Shown piece after piece: positions 53,975 through 63,284 of a stretch of DNA of 64,000 bases. The DNA is from Desulfovibrio sp. DV (GTDB lineage Bacteria > Desulfobacterota > Desulfovibrionia > Desulfovibrionales > Desulfovibrionaceae), in the NCBI RefSeq assembly GCF_001936595.1, contig NZ_MLBG01000005.1, forward strand, positions 32,288 to 96,287, in the 5' to 3' direction. Each line of letters opens with the position of its first letter. The stretch's first letter is position 1. Below the pieces are notes generated by a model, which was given only the letters and a program-made list of their open reading frames with translations, was not told the origin of the DNA and did no database searches. A program made the position numbers and the translations under genes.

Positions 53975-54075
53975 CCCGGCCGGTCTTTTCATCGGCCCGG
54001 TTTCCTGTATGCTCAAGCGGGCGCGCCCGGCGCGCCCGCTCCGTTTGATCCGTCAGCCAAGGGCAAGGTGACGCC

Positions 54076-54336
54076 ATGGCCTCCGGCCTTCTCAACATCG
54101 GTTTCGGCAATTTCGTCGCCGCGGCCCGGGTCACAGCCATCGTCAACCCGGCCTCCTCGCCCATGCGTCGCCTGCGTGAAGAGGCCCGCGCCGACAAGCG
54201 GCTCATCGACGCCACCCAGGGCCGCAAAACCCGCTCGATCATCATCACCGACTCCAATCATATCATTTTGTCGGGTATCCAGGCCGAAACCCTGGGCACC
54301 CGGTTCGAAGCCCAGGAGGAAGACCATGCCGGCTAG
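54076..54336 (+). CDS. remA: RemA/DUF370 regulator
   Basis: The 86-residue protein ([23 protein letters not shown]) matches DUF370/Rem[41 protein letters not shown]. In Bacillus RemA is an oligomeric DNA-binding activator of matrix genes; in other bacteria the role is unclear. It overlaps gmk by 11 nt. Confidence 0.93.
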   Translation: MASGLLNIGFGNFVAAARVTAIVNPASSPMRRLREEARADKRLIDATQGRKTRSIIITDSNHIILSGIQAETLGTRFEAQEEDHAG

Positions 54337-54958
54337 ACGTTTGGGAATGTTTCTGGTCATCTGCGCCCCGTCCGGGGCCGGCAAGTCCACCCTGATCAAA
54401 AAACTGTGCGCCGAATTTCCGGCCATCTCCTTTTCGGTGTCGGCCACCACCCGGACCCCGCGTCCGGGCGAGCGCCCGGGAGTCGACTACCACTTCCTGT
54501 CCCGGGAGGAATTTCTCGCCTGGCGCGAGGCCGGCAAGCTGGCCGAATGGGCCGAGGTCCACGGCAATTTCTACGGCACGCCGCTTGAGCCCGTGCACTG
54601 CGCCCTGGCCGAAGGACGCGACGTGCTCTTTGACGTGGATGTCCAGGGCGCGGCCCAGCTGCGCCAGAGCCTGGGCCGGGACGGGGCCTACATCTTTATT
54701 TTGCCGCCCTCGCGGACCGAGCTCTACCGCCGCCTGTCCGGGCGGGGCACGGATTCCCCGGAAGTGGTGGCCCGGCGGCTGGCTGCGGCCCAGGCCGAAC
54801 TGGCCGACGCCCCCCTTTTCGATTACTGGGTGGAAAATGCCGCACTCGACGTCGCCTATGACGATCTGCGGGCCGTCTATATCGCGGAAAGACGCCGGCC
54901 GCGCTGCCATCCCGACTTTCTGCGCGACCTGCTGTCCCAGTGGGAGGCCGCCATCTAG
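54326..54958 (+). CDS. gmk: Guanylate kinase
   Basis: The 210-residue enzyme phosphorylates GMP to GDP. The P-loop is [19 protein letters not shown]-binding residues are in [21 protein letters not shown], and [13 protein letters not shown] and [11 protein letters not shown] follow. AGGAGGAAG precedes the ATG, which lies within the end of remA. Confidence 0.96.
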   Translation: MPARRLGMFLVICAPSGAGKSTLIKKLCAEFPAISFSVSATTRTPRPGERPGVDYHFLSREEFLAWREAGKLAEWAEVHGNFYGTPLEPVHCALAEGRDVLFDVDVQGAAQLRQSLGRDGAYIFILPPSRTELYRRLSGRGTDSPEVVARRLAAAQAELADAPLFDYWVENAALDVAYDDLRAVYIAERRRPRCHPDFLRDLLSQWEAAI

Positions 54959-55067
54959 TCCCGGGACGTGTATCCCCTGCGATAGTCGGTGCTGGCACGG
55001 GCCGTTGACCGCATTCCCCTTTCCCTGGTAATTCGGCCGAAACAGGTTATAAAACCGCCCGGAAGCC

Positions 55068-55988
55068 ATGAATCAAAACAATCACGACGCCCCGACCAGC
55101 CCTCCAGCCGGCCGCAAGGATGCTGCTTCACCTGCGGGCAAGCCCCGGGAGCGCATCAAGGGCATCTTTTCCACCCAGGCCATCCAAAAGGTCGGCACCG
55201 GCACCACCACCCGCCGCACCATCCAGAAGATGTATTGGTTTGTGGAAGAAGACGACAAGCACGTCCTGGAAATCCAGCCGCTCAACAAAAATTACGTGCC
55301 GTCCGGTCCCAAACGGAACATTTCGCTGGACGAGTTGCTGGAAAAGTTTTCCCCGGAACCGGAATTCTACGTCTCCACGGTCTATCCGCGCCTTCGCGAA
55401 CTGAACATGGTCATCCAAAAAGGCGAGCGCCACCGGGAAAAGGGCGAGTCGTTTAGCGCCGAGCTGGAATTCGGCCAGGCCCTGGCCGTGGACGAGGACA
55501 ACATCCGGGCCAATTTCGGCCTGGGGCTGACCTATCTCGAACGGGGCGAAGCCAACAAGGCCGACGATATCTTCCAGCGGCTGGTCCGCCTGGATGCCGC
55601 TTTTGACAAGGACCACAAGCACCTGTTTAACGAATTCGGCATCAATCTGCGCAAGAACAAGATGACCGACCAGGCCCTGGAATACTACAATCGGGCCGAA
55701 GAACTGGCGGTTCGCGACGACAACCTCATGTTCAACATCGCCCGGGCGCATTTCGACAAGAAGGAGTATGCCCAGGCCATGGACTACCTGCAAAAGGCCC
55801 TGGCGCTCAATCCCGACCAGCCCGAAGCCAGAAAGTTTGCCGAATTTCTCGTGTCCAAGGGGCTGGTCAAGGCCGATCTGCCCGCCGCATCCTCCCCCTC
55901 CGCCGAAGCCTCGCCGGCCGAAGATGCCGCCATGGCCGAAGCTGCCGCCGATACGCCCGGCCTTGTCGCCCGCGACGACACCCTGTAG
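55068..55988 (+). CDS. Tetratricopeptide repeat protein
   Basis: The 306-residue cytoplasmic protein has a conserved N-terminal block with IFSTQAIQKVGTGTTTRRTIQKMYW and NYVPSGPKRNISLDELLEKF, then about three TPR units (residues 120-260; NIRANFGLGLTYLERGEANKADDIFQRL, ALEYYNRAEEL, AQAMDYLQKALALNP) and an Ala-rich tail. The N-terminal block recurs in Desulfovibrio TPR proteins of unknown role. It sits between gmk and recJ in the same direction. Confidence 0.8.
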   Translation: MNQNNHDAPTSPPAGRKDAASPAGKPRERIKGIFSTQAIQKVGTGTTTRRTIQKMYWFVEEDDKHVLEIQPLNKNYVPSGPKRNISLDELLEKFSPEPEFYVSTVYPRLRELNMVIQKGERHREKGESFSAELEFGQALAVDEDNIRANFGLGLTYLERGEANKADDIFQRLVRLDAAFDKDHKHLFNEFGINLRKNKMTDQALEYYNRAEELAVRDDNLMFNIARAHFDKKEYAQAMDYLQKALALNPDQPEARKFAEFLVSKGLVKADLPAASSPSAEASPAEDAAMAEAAADTPGLVARDDTL

Positions 55989-56110
55989 CCTCGTCCGGAC
56001 CATCCGGGTCGCCACCTCGCCAAGACCCCTGCCGAACACCTTGCCTTGCCGGCCGCACCGGGGCATCCTGCCAGGCCGCCGGGTCTGCCCGGTCTGCCCT
56101 GGAGGCTTTT

Positions 56111-57817
56111 GTGCGCAAAAAATGGATTTTCCCCCTGGACGGGCCGCCGCTGGCCCAGGCCGCCGCCCTGGCCGACACCCTGGGCATCTCTCCGGCCATC
56201 GCCGCCCTGCTGGCCAACCGGGGCCTGGACACGCCCGAGGCCATGGACCGCTATCTTTCGCCGGGTCTGCGCCACCTCATGCACCCGGGCGAAATCCCGG
56301 GCCTGGACGCCGCCGCCGGCCTGCTGGCCCAACAAATCGCCAGGGGCCGCACCGTGGCCATCTGGGGTGATTACGACGTGGACGGCATCACCGGCACGGC
56401 CCTGCTCGTTGATTTCCTGCGCGAACACGGGGTGAGCCCCCTGTGGCGGCTGCCGGTGCGGGCCGAGGAAGGCTACGGGCTCAACATCGCCGGCATCGAG
56501 GAACTGGCCGCAGCCGGGGCCGGGGTGCTCATCACCGTGGACTGCGGCATCACCTCGGTGGCCGAGGTGGCCCGGGCCAAAGAACTGGGCCTTTGCGTCA
56601 TCGTCACCGACCACCACCTGCCCGGTCCCGAACTGCCGCCGGCCGACGCCGTGGTCGATCCCAAGCTGGCCGACGGGCCGGGGACCGATCTGGCCGGCGT
56701 CGGCGTGGCCTTTTTCCTGGCAGCAGCGCTCAATCGGCTGCTTCCGGGCGAGCCAAGCGACATCCGCCGGCTGCTCGATCTGGTGGCCATGGGCACCCTG
56801 GCCGATGTGGTGCCGCTTCGCGGCCCCAACCGCATCCTGGCCAAAAACGGCCTGCTCCTTCTGGGCGAAGCCCGCCGGCCCGGCATCCATGCCTTGAAGG
56901 AAGTCAGCGGACACAATCCCAAGGCCAACCTGGGCGCGTCCCAGGTGACCTTCGGGCTGGCCCCGCGCATCAACGCCGCCGGCCGCATGGGCCGCCCGGA
57001 CGCCGCCCTGGACCTGCTCCTGGCCCCGGACCTGGAGACCGCCCGGCCCCTGGCTGCCGATCTCGACGCCGAGAACACCCGCCGCCGGGCCGAGGAGGAT
57101 GCCATCCTGGCCGAGGCCATGGCCCAGGCCGAGGCTGCGCCGGGGCGCTTTGGCCTGACCCTTTTCGCCCCCCACTGGCACCAGGGCGTCATCGGCATCG
57201 TGGCCTCCCGGGTGGCCGAGCGGCGCTACCGGCCAACGCTCATTCTCACCCATGACCCGGCCAAGGGCCTGCTCAAAGGCTCCGGCCGTTCCATTCCCGA
57301 ATGCGATCTGCACGGCCTGCTGGAGGAAATCGCCGACAGCCTGCGCACCTTTGGCGGGCACAAGCAGGCCGCCGGCCTGTCCCTGGTCCCGGACAACCTG
57401 CCGCTGGTGACCGAACGCTTCGATGCGGCCGCAGCCCGCGCCCTGGGCCATACCGTGCCCCAGCCGTCCCTGCGCCTGGACGGGGAACTGTCCTTTGGCG
57501 AGGTGACCGCCACCCTCATCCGGGAGCTGGGGCTGCTTGAACCCTACGGCTGCGGCAATCCCGAACCGGTCTTTGCCTCGCCGCCGGTTGCGGTGCAGTC
57601 CAGGCGGACCTTTGGGGAAAACCACGTGGCCCTGACCCTGCGCGACCAGACCGCCGGCGTGACGTTTAAGGGCAAGGCCTGGCGCATGGCCCGGGACATC
57701 GGCCAGGACATGGCCGGAACCACTGTCCGGGTGGCCTACTCGCCTAAAATAACCTATTTTTCCGGCGTCCCGGAGATCGAACTGCGTCTTCGCGACCTGG
57801 CCGGGCCGGACGCCTGA
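56111..57817 (+). CDS. recJ: Single-strand DNA 5'-3' exonuclease RecJ
   Basis: The 568-residue DHH-family nuclease acts in RecF recombination and repair. Metal-binding motifs are GDYDVDGITGTALL, ITVDCGITS, VIVTDHHLPGPELP and the DHHA1 motif FGGHKQAAG near residue 415. An OB-type C-terminal domain follows. GTG start with TGGAGG 5 nt upstream. Confidence 0.96.
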   Translation: MRKKWIFPLDGPPLAQAAALADTLGISPAIAALLANRGLDTPEAMDRYLSPGLRHLMHPGEIPGLDAAAGLLAQQIARGRTVAIWGDYDVDGITGTALLVDFLREHGVSPLWRLPVRAEEGYGLNIAGIEELAAAGAGVLITVDCGITSVAEVARAKELGLCVIVTDHHLPGPELPPADAVVDPKLADGPGTDLAGVGVAFFLAAALNRLLPGEPSDIRRLLDLVAMGTLADVVPLRGPNRILAKNGLLLLGEARRPGIHALKEVSGHNPKANLGASQVTFGLAPRINAAGRMGRPDAALDLLLAPDLETARPLAADLDAENTRRRAEEDAILAEAMAQAEAAPGRFGLTLFAPHWHQGVIGIVASRVAERRYRPTLILTHDPAKGLLKGSGRSIPECDLHGLLEEIADSLRTFGGHKQAAGLSLVPDNLPLVTERFDAAAARALGHTVPQPSLRLDGELSFGEVTATLIRELGLLEPYGCGNPEPVFASPPVAVQSRRTFGENHVALTLRDQTAGVTFKGKAWRMARDIGQDMAGTTVRVAYSPKITYFSGVPEIELRLRDLAGPDA

Positions 57818-58129
57818 GTCGTCCCGTCCCCGGGATGCCCGGCCGCGCCCGCAGTGTCTCGCCTTGAAGGCAGGCCGCCCGACCTGTCACCGTCGTTTCA
57901 GGTCGGGCGGCCTGCCTTGAACGAAAACCGTCATTGTTTTCGTTTGGTTCACCTATTCCTCCCCATTCCTGCCGCGTAAAAAAAATTTGACTGGTGTACA
58001 AAAACGCCACATTTTTCTATTGCTAAATTGTAATTTATTACATTATTGAAAGGCCAAGCCAGCGGGACGCCACTCGCCGGCGGCGTCGGATGCCTCACGC
58101 GCCTGTGAACATTTAGGAGGAAGGTTTTT
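57818..58129. other. Intergenic region between recJ and the porin array
   Basis: It holds a perfect 20-bp hairpin at 57867-57918 (arm AAGGCAGGCCGCCCGACCTG) with a 12-nt loop, probably the recJ end, and then an AT-rich porin 1 leader. The leader contains TTGACT near 57990, resembling the blocks upstream of porins 2 and 3, and AGGAGGAAGG just before the porin 1 start. Confidence 0.6.
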
Positions 58130-59581
58130 ATGAAGCGCATGACTGCTTGGGCCTTTATGGCCGCACTGGTTCTGAGCCTGGCCGGAGTGGCCCAGGCTGC
58201 CACGGAAGTGAAGATGACCGGCGACGCCCGTATCTATGGCGTGTTCTTTGCCAATCACAACTTCACCGGCTGGAACACCGCCAGCTGGGATGACAACAAC
58301 GGCGCCTACAGCAGCGCCGGCACCCAGACCGAAGACCGTTTCCAGATCTGGGAACGTTTCCGTCTGCGTTCCGACTTCGTGGCCAACGAGGCCGTCAAGT
58401 TCCGTCTGGGCATCCTCGTGGAAGACACCTGGGGACATGGCACCCTGACCGCCGCCAACCCCACCACCTCCATCAAGGTGTACCAGGCCTTCCTGCAGTT
58501 CAAGCTGCCGGATTGCGATATCGAAGTGTCCGCCGGTCTGCAGGACCTGTCCCTGCCGGCCAACGCCTTCTTCACCGACTCCGTGGTGTTTGGCGGAGAC
58601 CGCGCCGCCGCCCTGGTGGTGACCGCCCCGCTGGTCAAGGACACCCTGTCCGTGATCGCCGGCTACTCCCGGATGCTCGACACCAACCGCACCTACGACA
58701 CCACCACCACCCAGGTCGACGACGAGCTGGACCTGTACTTCCTGGCCCTGCCCATCACCCTCGATGGCTTCAAGGCCACGCCCTGGGGCGCCGTGGCTGT
58801 GGCCGGCAAGAACGCCGGCTACTTCAACGCCGGTTCCGCCGACTACCTGCTGTCTGCCGGTGCTGTCTTAAACGGCCTGAGCAACGCCCAGAACACCTAC
58901 TGGTGGGCTGGTTCCACCTTCGAGGTGACCGCTCTTGATCCCGTCAAGTTCTATGCCGATGTGATCTACGGCGCCGGCGCCAACTCGGATCGCAAAGCCT
59001 CCAAGCGCCAGGGCTGGTTCGTGGACCTCGGTGCCGAGTACACCGGTTGGGACGTGCTGACCCCGCAGGTCTTCGGCTGGTGGTCCACCGGCGAAGACGG
59101 TTCGGTCCGCAACGGTTCCGAGCGTCTGCCGCAGATCCTCCCCAACTGGGGTCCGGGCAACAGCTTCCTGTTCGACGATTCGCAGGAGCTCGGCAAGGAA
59201 TCCAACATGGGCGCCAACCCGGTCGGTGCCTGGGGCCTTGGCGCATCGCTTAACAACATCTCGTTTATCGAAAAGCTGTCCCACATCCTGACCTTCACCT
59301 ACATGCGCGGCAACAACCAGCCCGGGGCCATCCGCAAGATGAACCTGCTGCTGGGCAGCAACCCGTACTACACCATGGGTCGTGACCTGACCACCGAGGA
59401 GTCCCTCCTCTCGGTCAACTTCGACACCAAGTACATGATCTACGAGAATCTGGCCGCTGTCATGGAGACCGGCTGGGCCCACGGCGACTTCCAGTCCAGC
59501 GTCTGGGGTCATCGTCTGGCCAGCAAGGCCCGCGAAGGCGATGCCTACAAGGTTGCTTTCGGCCTGACCTACAAGTTCTAG
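58130..59581 (+). CDS. Outer-membrane homotrimeric porin 1
   Basis: The 483-residue protein has a signal peptide (MKRMTAWAFMAALVLSLAGVAQA) and mature start ATEVKMTGDARIYG. It is dominated by alternating beta-strand sequence with aromatic girdles and ends in YKVAFGLTYKF, the terminal aromatic of outer-membrane barrels. Family features shared with the other two copies are ERFRLRSDFVANEAVKFRLG and GWWSTGEDG. It presumably forms a general diffusion channel. AGGAGGAAGG precedes the ATG. Confidence 0.88.
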   Translation: MKRMTAWAFMAALVLSLAGVAQAATEVKMTGDARIYGVFFANHNFTGWNTASWDDNNGAYSSAGTQTEDRFQIWERFRLRSDFVANEAVKFRLGILVEDTWGHGTLTAANPTTSIKVYQAFLQFKLPDCDIEVSAGLQDLSLPANAFFTDSVVFGGDRAAALVVTAPLVKDTLSVIAGYSRMLDTNRTYDTTTTQVDDELDLYFLALPITLDGFKATPWGAVAVAGKNAGYFNAGSADYLLSAGAVLNGLSNAQNTYWWAGSTFEVTALDPVKFYADVIYGAGANSDRKASKRQGWFVDLGAEYTGWDVLTPQVFGWWSTGEDGSVRNGSERLPQILPNWGPGNSFLFDDSQELGKESNMGANPVGAWGLGASLNNISFIEKLSHILTFTYMRGNNQPGAIRKMNLLLGSNPYYTMGRDLTTEESLLSVNFDTKYMIYENLAAVMETGWAHGDFQSSVWGHRLASKAREGDAYKVAFGLTYKF

Positions 59582-59611
59582 TCTCTGTCGCGGCGCAGCA
59601 TGTCATCCGAC

Positions 59612-59648
59612 ACCAGGCCGGGTCCCTTCGGGGGCCCGGTTTTTTTGC
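59612..59648 (+). terminator. Terminator of porin 1
   Basis: CCGGGTCCC and GGGGCCCGG form a stem with a TTCG-type loop (one mismatch), followed by seven T, about 35 nt after the stop. Confidence 0.88.
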
Positions 59649-59687
59649 CTACTCACTGATTTGTCGGATGGGCGCCACCCGGGGAAT

Positions 59688-59780
59688 CCTGGTAAAAAAA
59701 TTTTTACTTTTGTATAAAAAGGCCCCGTCACCATATTGCCAATTTTCCGGTCCCGCTTTACAAGCGAGTGGCGTGGCAGG
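59688..59780 (+). promoter_or_regulatory. Conserved upstream block of porin 2
   Basis: CCTGGTAAAA, a T-rich stretch, ACTTTTGTATAAAAAGG, TTGCCAATTTTCC and TCCCGCTTTACAA recur in the same order upstream of porin 3. It probably includes the promoter and a shared regulator site. Exact -35/-10 boxes cannot be fixed. Confidence 0.5.
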
Positions 59781-59848
59781 CGATTAGCCCTCGCTGCCCA
59801 TGTGCCGGGGATTTCCGGCGACGAACCATTTTTTTGGAGGAAGGAATC

Positions 59849-61327
59849 ATGAAACGTATTTTGACCATCGCCCTTGTCGCGGTGTTCGCCCTTGGCGCTT
59901 TCGCCAGCGCCCAGGCGGCCACCGAGGTGAAGATGACCGGCGACGCCTTCGTCTACGGCACCTTCAATGCCAACCAGAACTTCACTGGCTGGAGCACCGG
60001 CAGCTGGGACAACAACAACGGTGGCTACACCGGCGCCGGCACCCAGACCGAAGACCGCTTCCAGATCTGGGAACGCTTCCGCCTGCGCACCGACTTCGTG
60101 GCCAACGAGGCCGTGAAGTTCCGTCTGGGCATCAAGGTCCAGGACACCTGGGGCCATGGCACCTTTACGGCTGCCAACCCGGCTGTCTCCATCGAAGTCT
60201 ACCAGGCCTTCCTGCAGTTCAAGCTGCCTGGCTGCGACATTGAAGTGACCGCCGGTCTGCAGGACCTTTCCCTGCCCCAGACCGCCTTCTTCACCGACTC
60301 CGTGGTGTTCGGCGGCGACCGCGCTGCCGCCCTGGTCGTCAGCTCCCCGCTGATCCCGGACACCCTGGCCGTCACCGCCGGCTTCGCCCGCATGCTCGAC
60401 AAGAACCGCACCTACGACACCACCACCACCCAGGTGGCTGATGAGTTCGACGTCTATTTCCTGACGCTGCCCATCACCCTGGAAGGCTTCAAGGTCACCC
60501 CCTGGGGCGCCCTGGGTGTTGCCGGACGCGATGCCAACTACTTCACCGCCGGTTCCTACGGCCCCAACTCGAGCTTTGCTGACAGCCTGCTGTCCGCCGG
60601 CACCTTCCTGACCCCGACCGGCATGCGCAACGCCCAGAATGCTTACTGGTGGGCCGGCGGCACCTTCGAAGTGACCGCTCTTGACCCCATCAAGCTGTAT
60701 GCTGACGTGATCTACGGCGCCGGCAACCAGGGTGATCGCAAAAAGGACCAGCGCAGTGGCTGGTTCATCGACGCCGGCGTCGAGTACACCGGCTGGGATG
60801 TCCTTACTCCGCAGGTCTTCGGCTGGTGGTCCACCGGCGAAGACAGCTCCAACCGCAACGGTTCCGAGCGTATGCCTTCGATCCTGTCCAACTGGGGCCC
60901 GGGCAACAGCTTCCTGTTCGACGATTCCCAGGAACTGCTCAAGCAGGGCAACATGGGCGTCAACCCCATCGGCTCCTACGGTATCGGCGCTTCGCTCAAC
61001 AACATCAGCTTCATCGAGAAGCTGAGCCAGCGCGTGACCTTCGTGTACCTGCGCGGCAACAACTCGCCCAACGCCATTCGTGGCCTCAACGCGCTCATGG
61101 GCAGCAACCCCTACTTCACCATGGGTCGCGACCTGACCACCAATGAGTACGTCATGGGTGCCAACATCGACACCACCTACCAGATCTATGAGAACCTGTC
61201 GGCCGTCATGGAAACCGGCTGGGCCCACGGCCAGTTCCAGACCAGCGTCTGGGGCCATCGCCTGGCTGCCAAGTCCCGCGAAGGCGATGCCTGGAAGCTC
61301 GCCGCCGGTCTGGTCTACAAGTTCTAA
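59849..61327 (+). CDS. Outer-membrane homotrimeric porin 2
   Basis: The 492-residue barrel protein has signal peptide MKRILTIALVAVFALGAFAS with cleavage after AQA and mature start ATEVKMTGDAFVYG. It closely parallels porin 1 along its length, including TYDTTTTQVADEFDVYFLTLP, and ends LAAGLVYKF. TGGAGGAAGG precedes the ATG. It has its own terminator, so the copies are transcribed separately. Confidence 0.88.
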   Translation: MKRILTIALVAVFALGAFASAQAATEVKMTGDAFVYGTFNANQNFTGWSTGSWDNNNGGYTGAGTQTEDRFQIWERFRLRTDFVANEAVKFRLGIKVQDTWGHGTFTAANPAVSIEVYQAFLQFKLPGCDIEVTAGLQDLSLPQTAFFTDSVVFGGDRAAALVVSSPLIPDTLAVTAGFARMLDKNRTYDTTTTQVADEFDVYFLTLPITLEGFKVTPWGALGVAGRDANYFTAGSYGPNSSFADSLLSAGTFLTPTGMRNAQNAYWWAGGTFEVTALDPIKLYADVIYGAGNQGDRKKDQRSGWFIDAGVEYTGWDVLTPQVFGWWSTGEDSSNRNGSERMPSILSNWGPGNSFLFDDSQELLKQGNMGVNPIGSYGIGASLNNISFIEKLSQRVTFVYLRGNNSPNAIRGLNALMGSNPYFTMGRDLTTNEYVMGANIDTTYQIYENLSAVMETGWAHGQFQTSVWGHRLAAKSREGDAWKLAAGLVYKF

Positions 61328-61359
61328 CAATCTGACACGTTACGCGTAAGGTCTTCTGC

Positions 61360-61396
61360 AAGGCCGGGTTCCTCCAGGAACCCGGCCTTTTTTTTC
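61360..61396 (+). terminator. Terminator of porin 2
   Basis: GGCCGGGTTCC and GGAACCCGGCC form a perfect 11-bp stem with a TCCA loop and at least seven T. Confidence 0.92.
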
Positions 61397-61411
61397 CTTC
61401 CCAGCCATGTC

Positions 61412-61508
61412 CTCCCTGGTAAAATTTTTTTTACCTTTGTATAAAAAAGACCCGTTAGCTTCTTGCCAATTCTCCAGTCCCGCTTTACAACCGAATCGTG
61501 TGGCAGGG
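61412..61508 (+). promoter_or_regulatory. Conserved upstream block of porin 3
   Basis: It parallels the porin 2 block: CCTGGTAAAA, T-run, ACCTTTGTATAAAAAAG, TTGCCAATTCTCC and TCCCGCTTTACAA. The duplicated regulatory region shows the duplication included the promoter. Confidence 0.5.
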
Positions 61509-61577
61509 GACTCGCCCTCCCCGGCCAAGCGCCAGCGATTTCCGGCTTCGAACCACTCTCTTTTGGAGGAAGGTATC

Positions 61578-63061
61578 ATGAAACGTATTCTGACCATCGC
61601 CCTCGTCGCGGTGTTCGCCCTTGGCGCCTTCGCCAGCGCCCAGGCGGCCACCGAGGTGAAGATGACCGGTGACGCCCGTATCTACGGCGTCTTCTTTGCT
61701 GACCACAACTTCACCGGCTGGAACAACGCCGCCTGGACGTCGAACACCCCGACGTACACCGGCGCCGGCAGAAAGACCGAAGATCGTTTCGAGATTTGGG
61801 AACGCTTCCGCCTGCGCACCGACTTCGTGGCCAACGAGGCCGTGAAGTTCCGCCTGGGCATGAAGGTTGAAGACACCTGGGGTCATGGCACCCTGACCGC
61901 CGCCAACCCGGAAGTCTCCATTGCTGTCTACCAGGCTTACCTGCAGTTCAAGCTGCCTGGCTGTGACAACATCGAAGTGACCGCCGGTCTGCAGGACGTT
62001 GATCTGCCGATCAGCAAGATGTTCTACGGCAACCCGGTCTTCGGCGGCGATCGTATCGCGGCCCTGACCGTCAATGCCCCGATCATCGACAAGACCCTGG
62101 GCGTCATCGCCGGCTTTGGCCGTCTGGTTGACACCAACCGCACCTACGACACCACCACCACCCAGGTGGCTGACGAACTCGACGCCTACTTCCTGGCCCT
62201 GCCCATCACCCTGGACGGCTTCAAGGCCACCCCCTGGGGAACGGTTGTCGTGGCCGGCAAGAACGCCGGTTACTTCACCACCGGCGGTTCGACCTTCGGT
62301 TCGCAGTCCTTTGCTGAGAACCTGATCTCCGCTGGTTCCCTCGTCACCCCGGCCCTGTGGAAGAACGACCAGAACGTCTACTGGTGGGCTGGTTCCTCCT
62401 TCGAGGTGACCGCTCTTGATCCCGTCAAGTTCTACGCTGACGTGATCTACGGCGCGGCGCCATGTCCGATCGCAAGAAGAGCAAGCGCCAGGGCTGGTTC
62501 ATCGATGCCGGCATCGAGTACACCGGCTGGGACGTGCTGACCCCGAAGGTCTTCGGCTGGTGGTCCACCGGCGAAGACGGCTCCACCCGCAACGGTTCCG
62601 AGCGTATGCCCCAGGTCCGCCCCAACTGGGGACCGGGCAACAGCTTCCTGTTCGACGATTCGCAGGAACTGGCCAAGAACTCCAACATGGGTATGAACCC
62701 GATTGGTGCTTACGGCCTGGGCGCTTCTCTTGACAACATCACCTTCATCGAGAAGCTGACCCATCGCCTGACCTTCACCTACCTGCATGGCAACAACTCG
62801 GCCAAGGCCATCCGCAACCTCAACGCGCTGATGGGCAGCAACCCCTACTTCGTGATGGGTCGCGACCTGACCATGAACGAGTACGCCATGGGCGTGAACT
62901 TCGACAACAAGTACATGATCTATGAGAACTTGGCCGCCGTCATGGAGACTGGCTGGGCCCACGGTGAATTCCAGTCCAGCGTCTGGGGTCACCGCCTGGC
63001 CGAGAAGTCCCGCGAAGGCGACTCCTGGAAGGTCGCTTTCGGCCTGACCTACAAGTTCTAA
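61578..63061 (+). pseudogene. Outer-membrane homotrimeric porin 3, frameshifted
   Basis: Signal peptide MKRILTIALVAVFALGAFAS is identical to that of porin 2. The frame follows porins 1 and 2 to FYADVIYGA near 62455, then breaks. The first frame ends at 62540 in unrelated residues, while another frame continues as SDRKKSKRQGWFIDAGIEYTG to the normal end AFGLTYKF at 63061. Comparison with porin 1 (GGCGCCGGCGCC) shows one base missing in a GC-rich stretch. It may be a pseudogene, a phase-variable gene or a sequencing error. Confidence 0.8.
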
Positions 63062-63087
63062 ATCGGTTCTCCGGAAATCAATGGCGC

Positions 63088-63118
63088 AAGCCGGGACCTT
63101 CGGGTCCCGGCTTTTTTT
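63088..63118 (+). terminator. Terminator of porin 3
   Basis: AGCCGGGACC and GGTCCCGGCT form a perfect 10-bp stem with a TTCG loop and seven T. Confidence 0.93.
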
Positions 63119-63284
63119 ATGTCGCCGGACAGGCCGCGACGGTTACGCCGCCGGCTGCCGCAGCCGCACAGCCCACCGACCTTGGCCGAACAGGCCCGCG
63201 TTTGGAAGCGCTACGAGGGATTTGCGGGTGTTCATGGCCGCGTGGCGCAAAAGCCGGCACCGTCGCCACCCTCTCGGCGGGAAG

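Noticed and set aside
62440..62480. Programmed ribosomal frameshift in porin 3
   Set aside because: No slippery heptamer or downstream stem is evident, and the paralogues are read in one frame.
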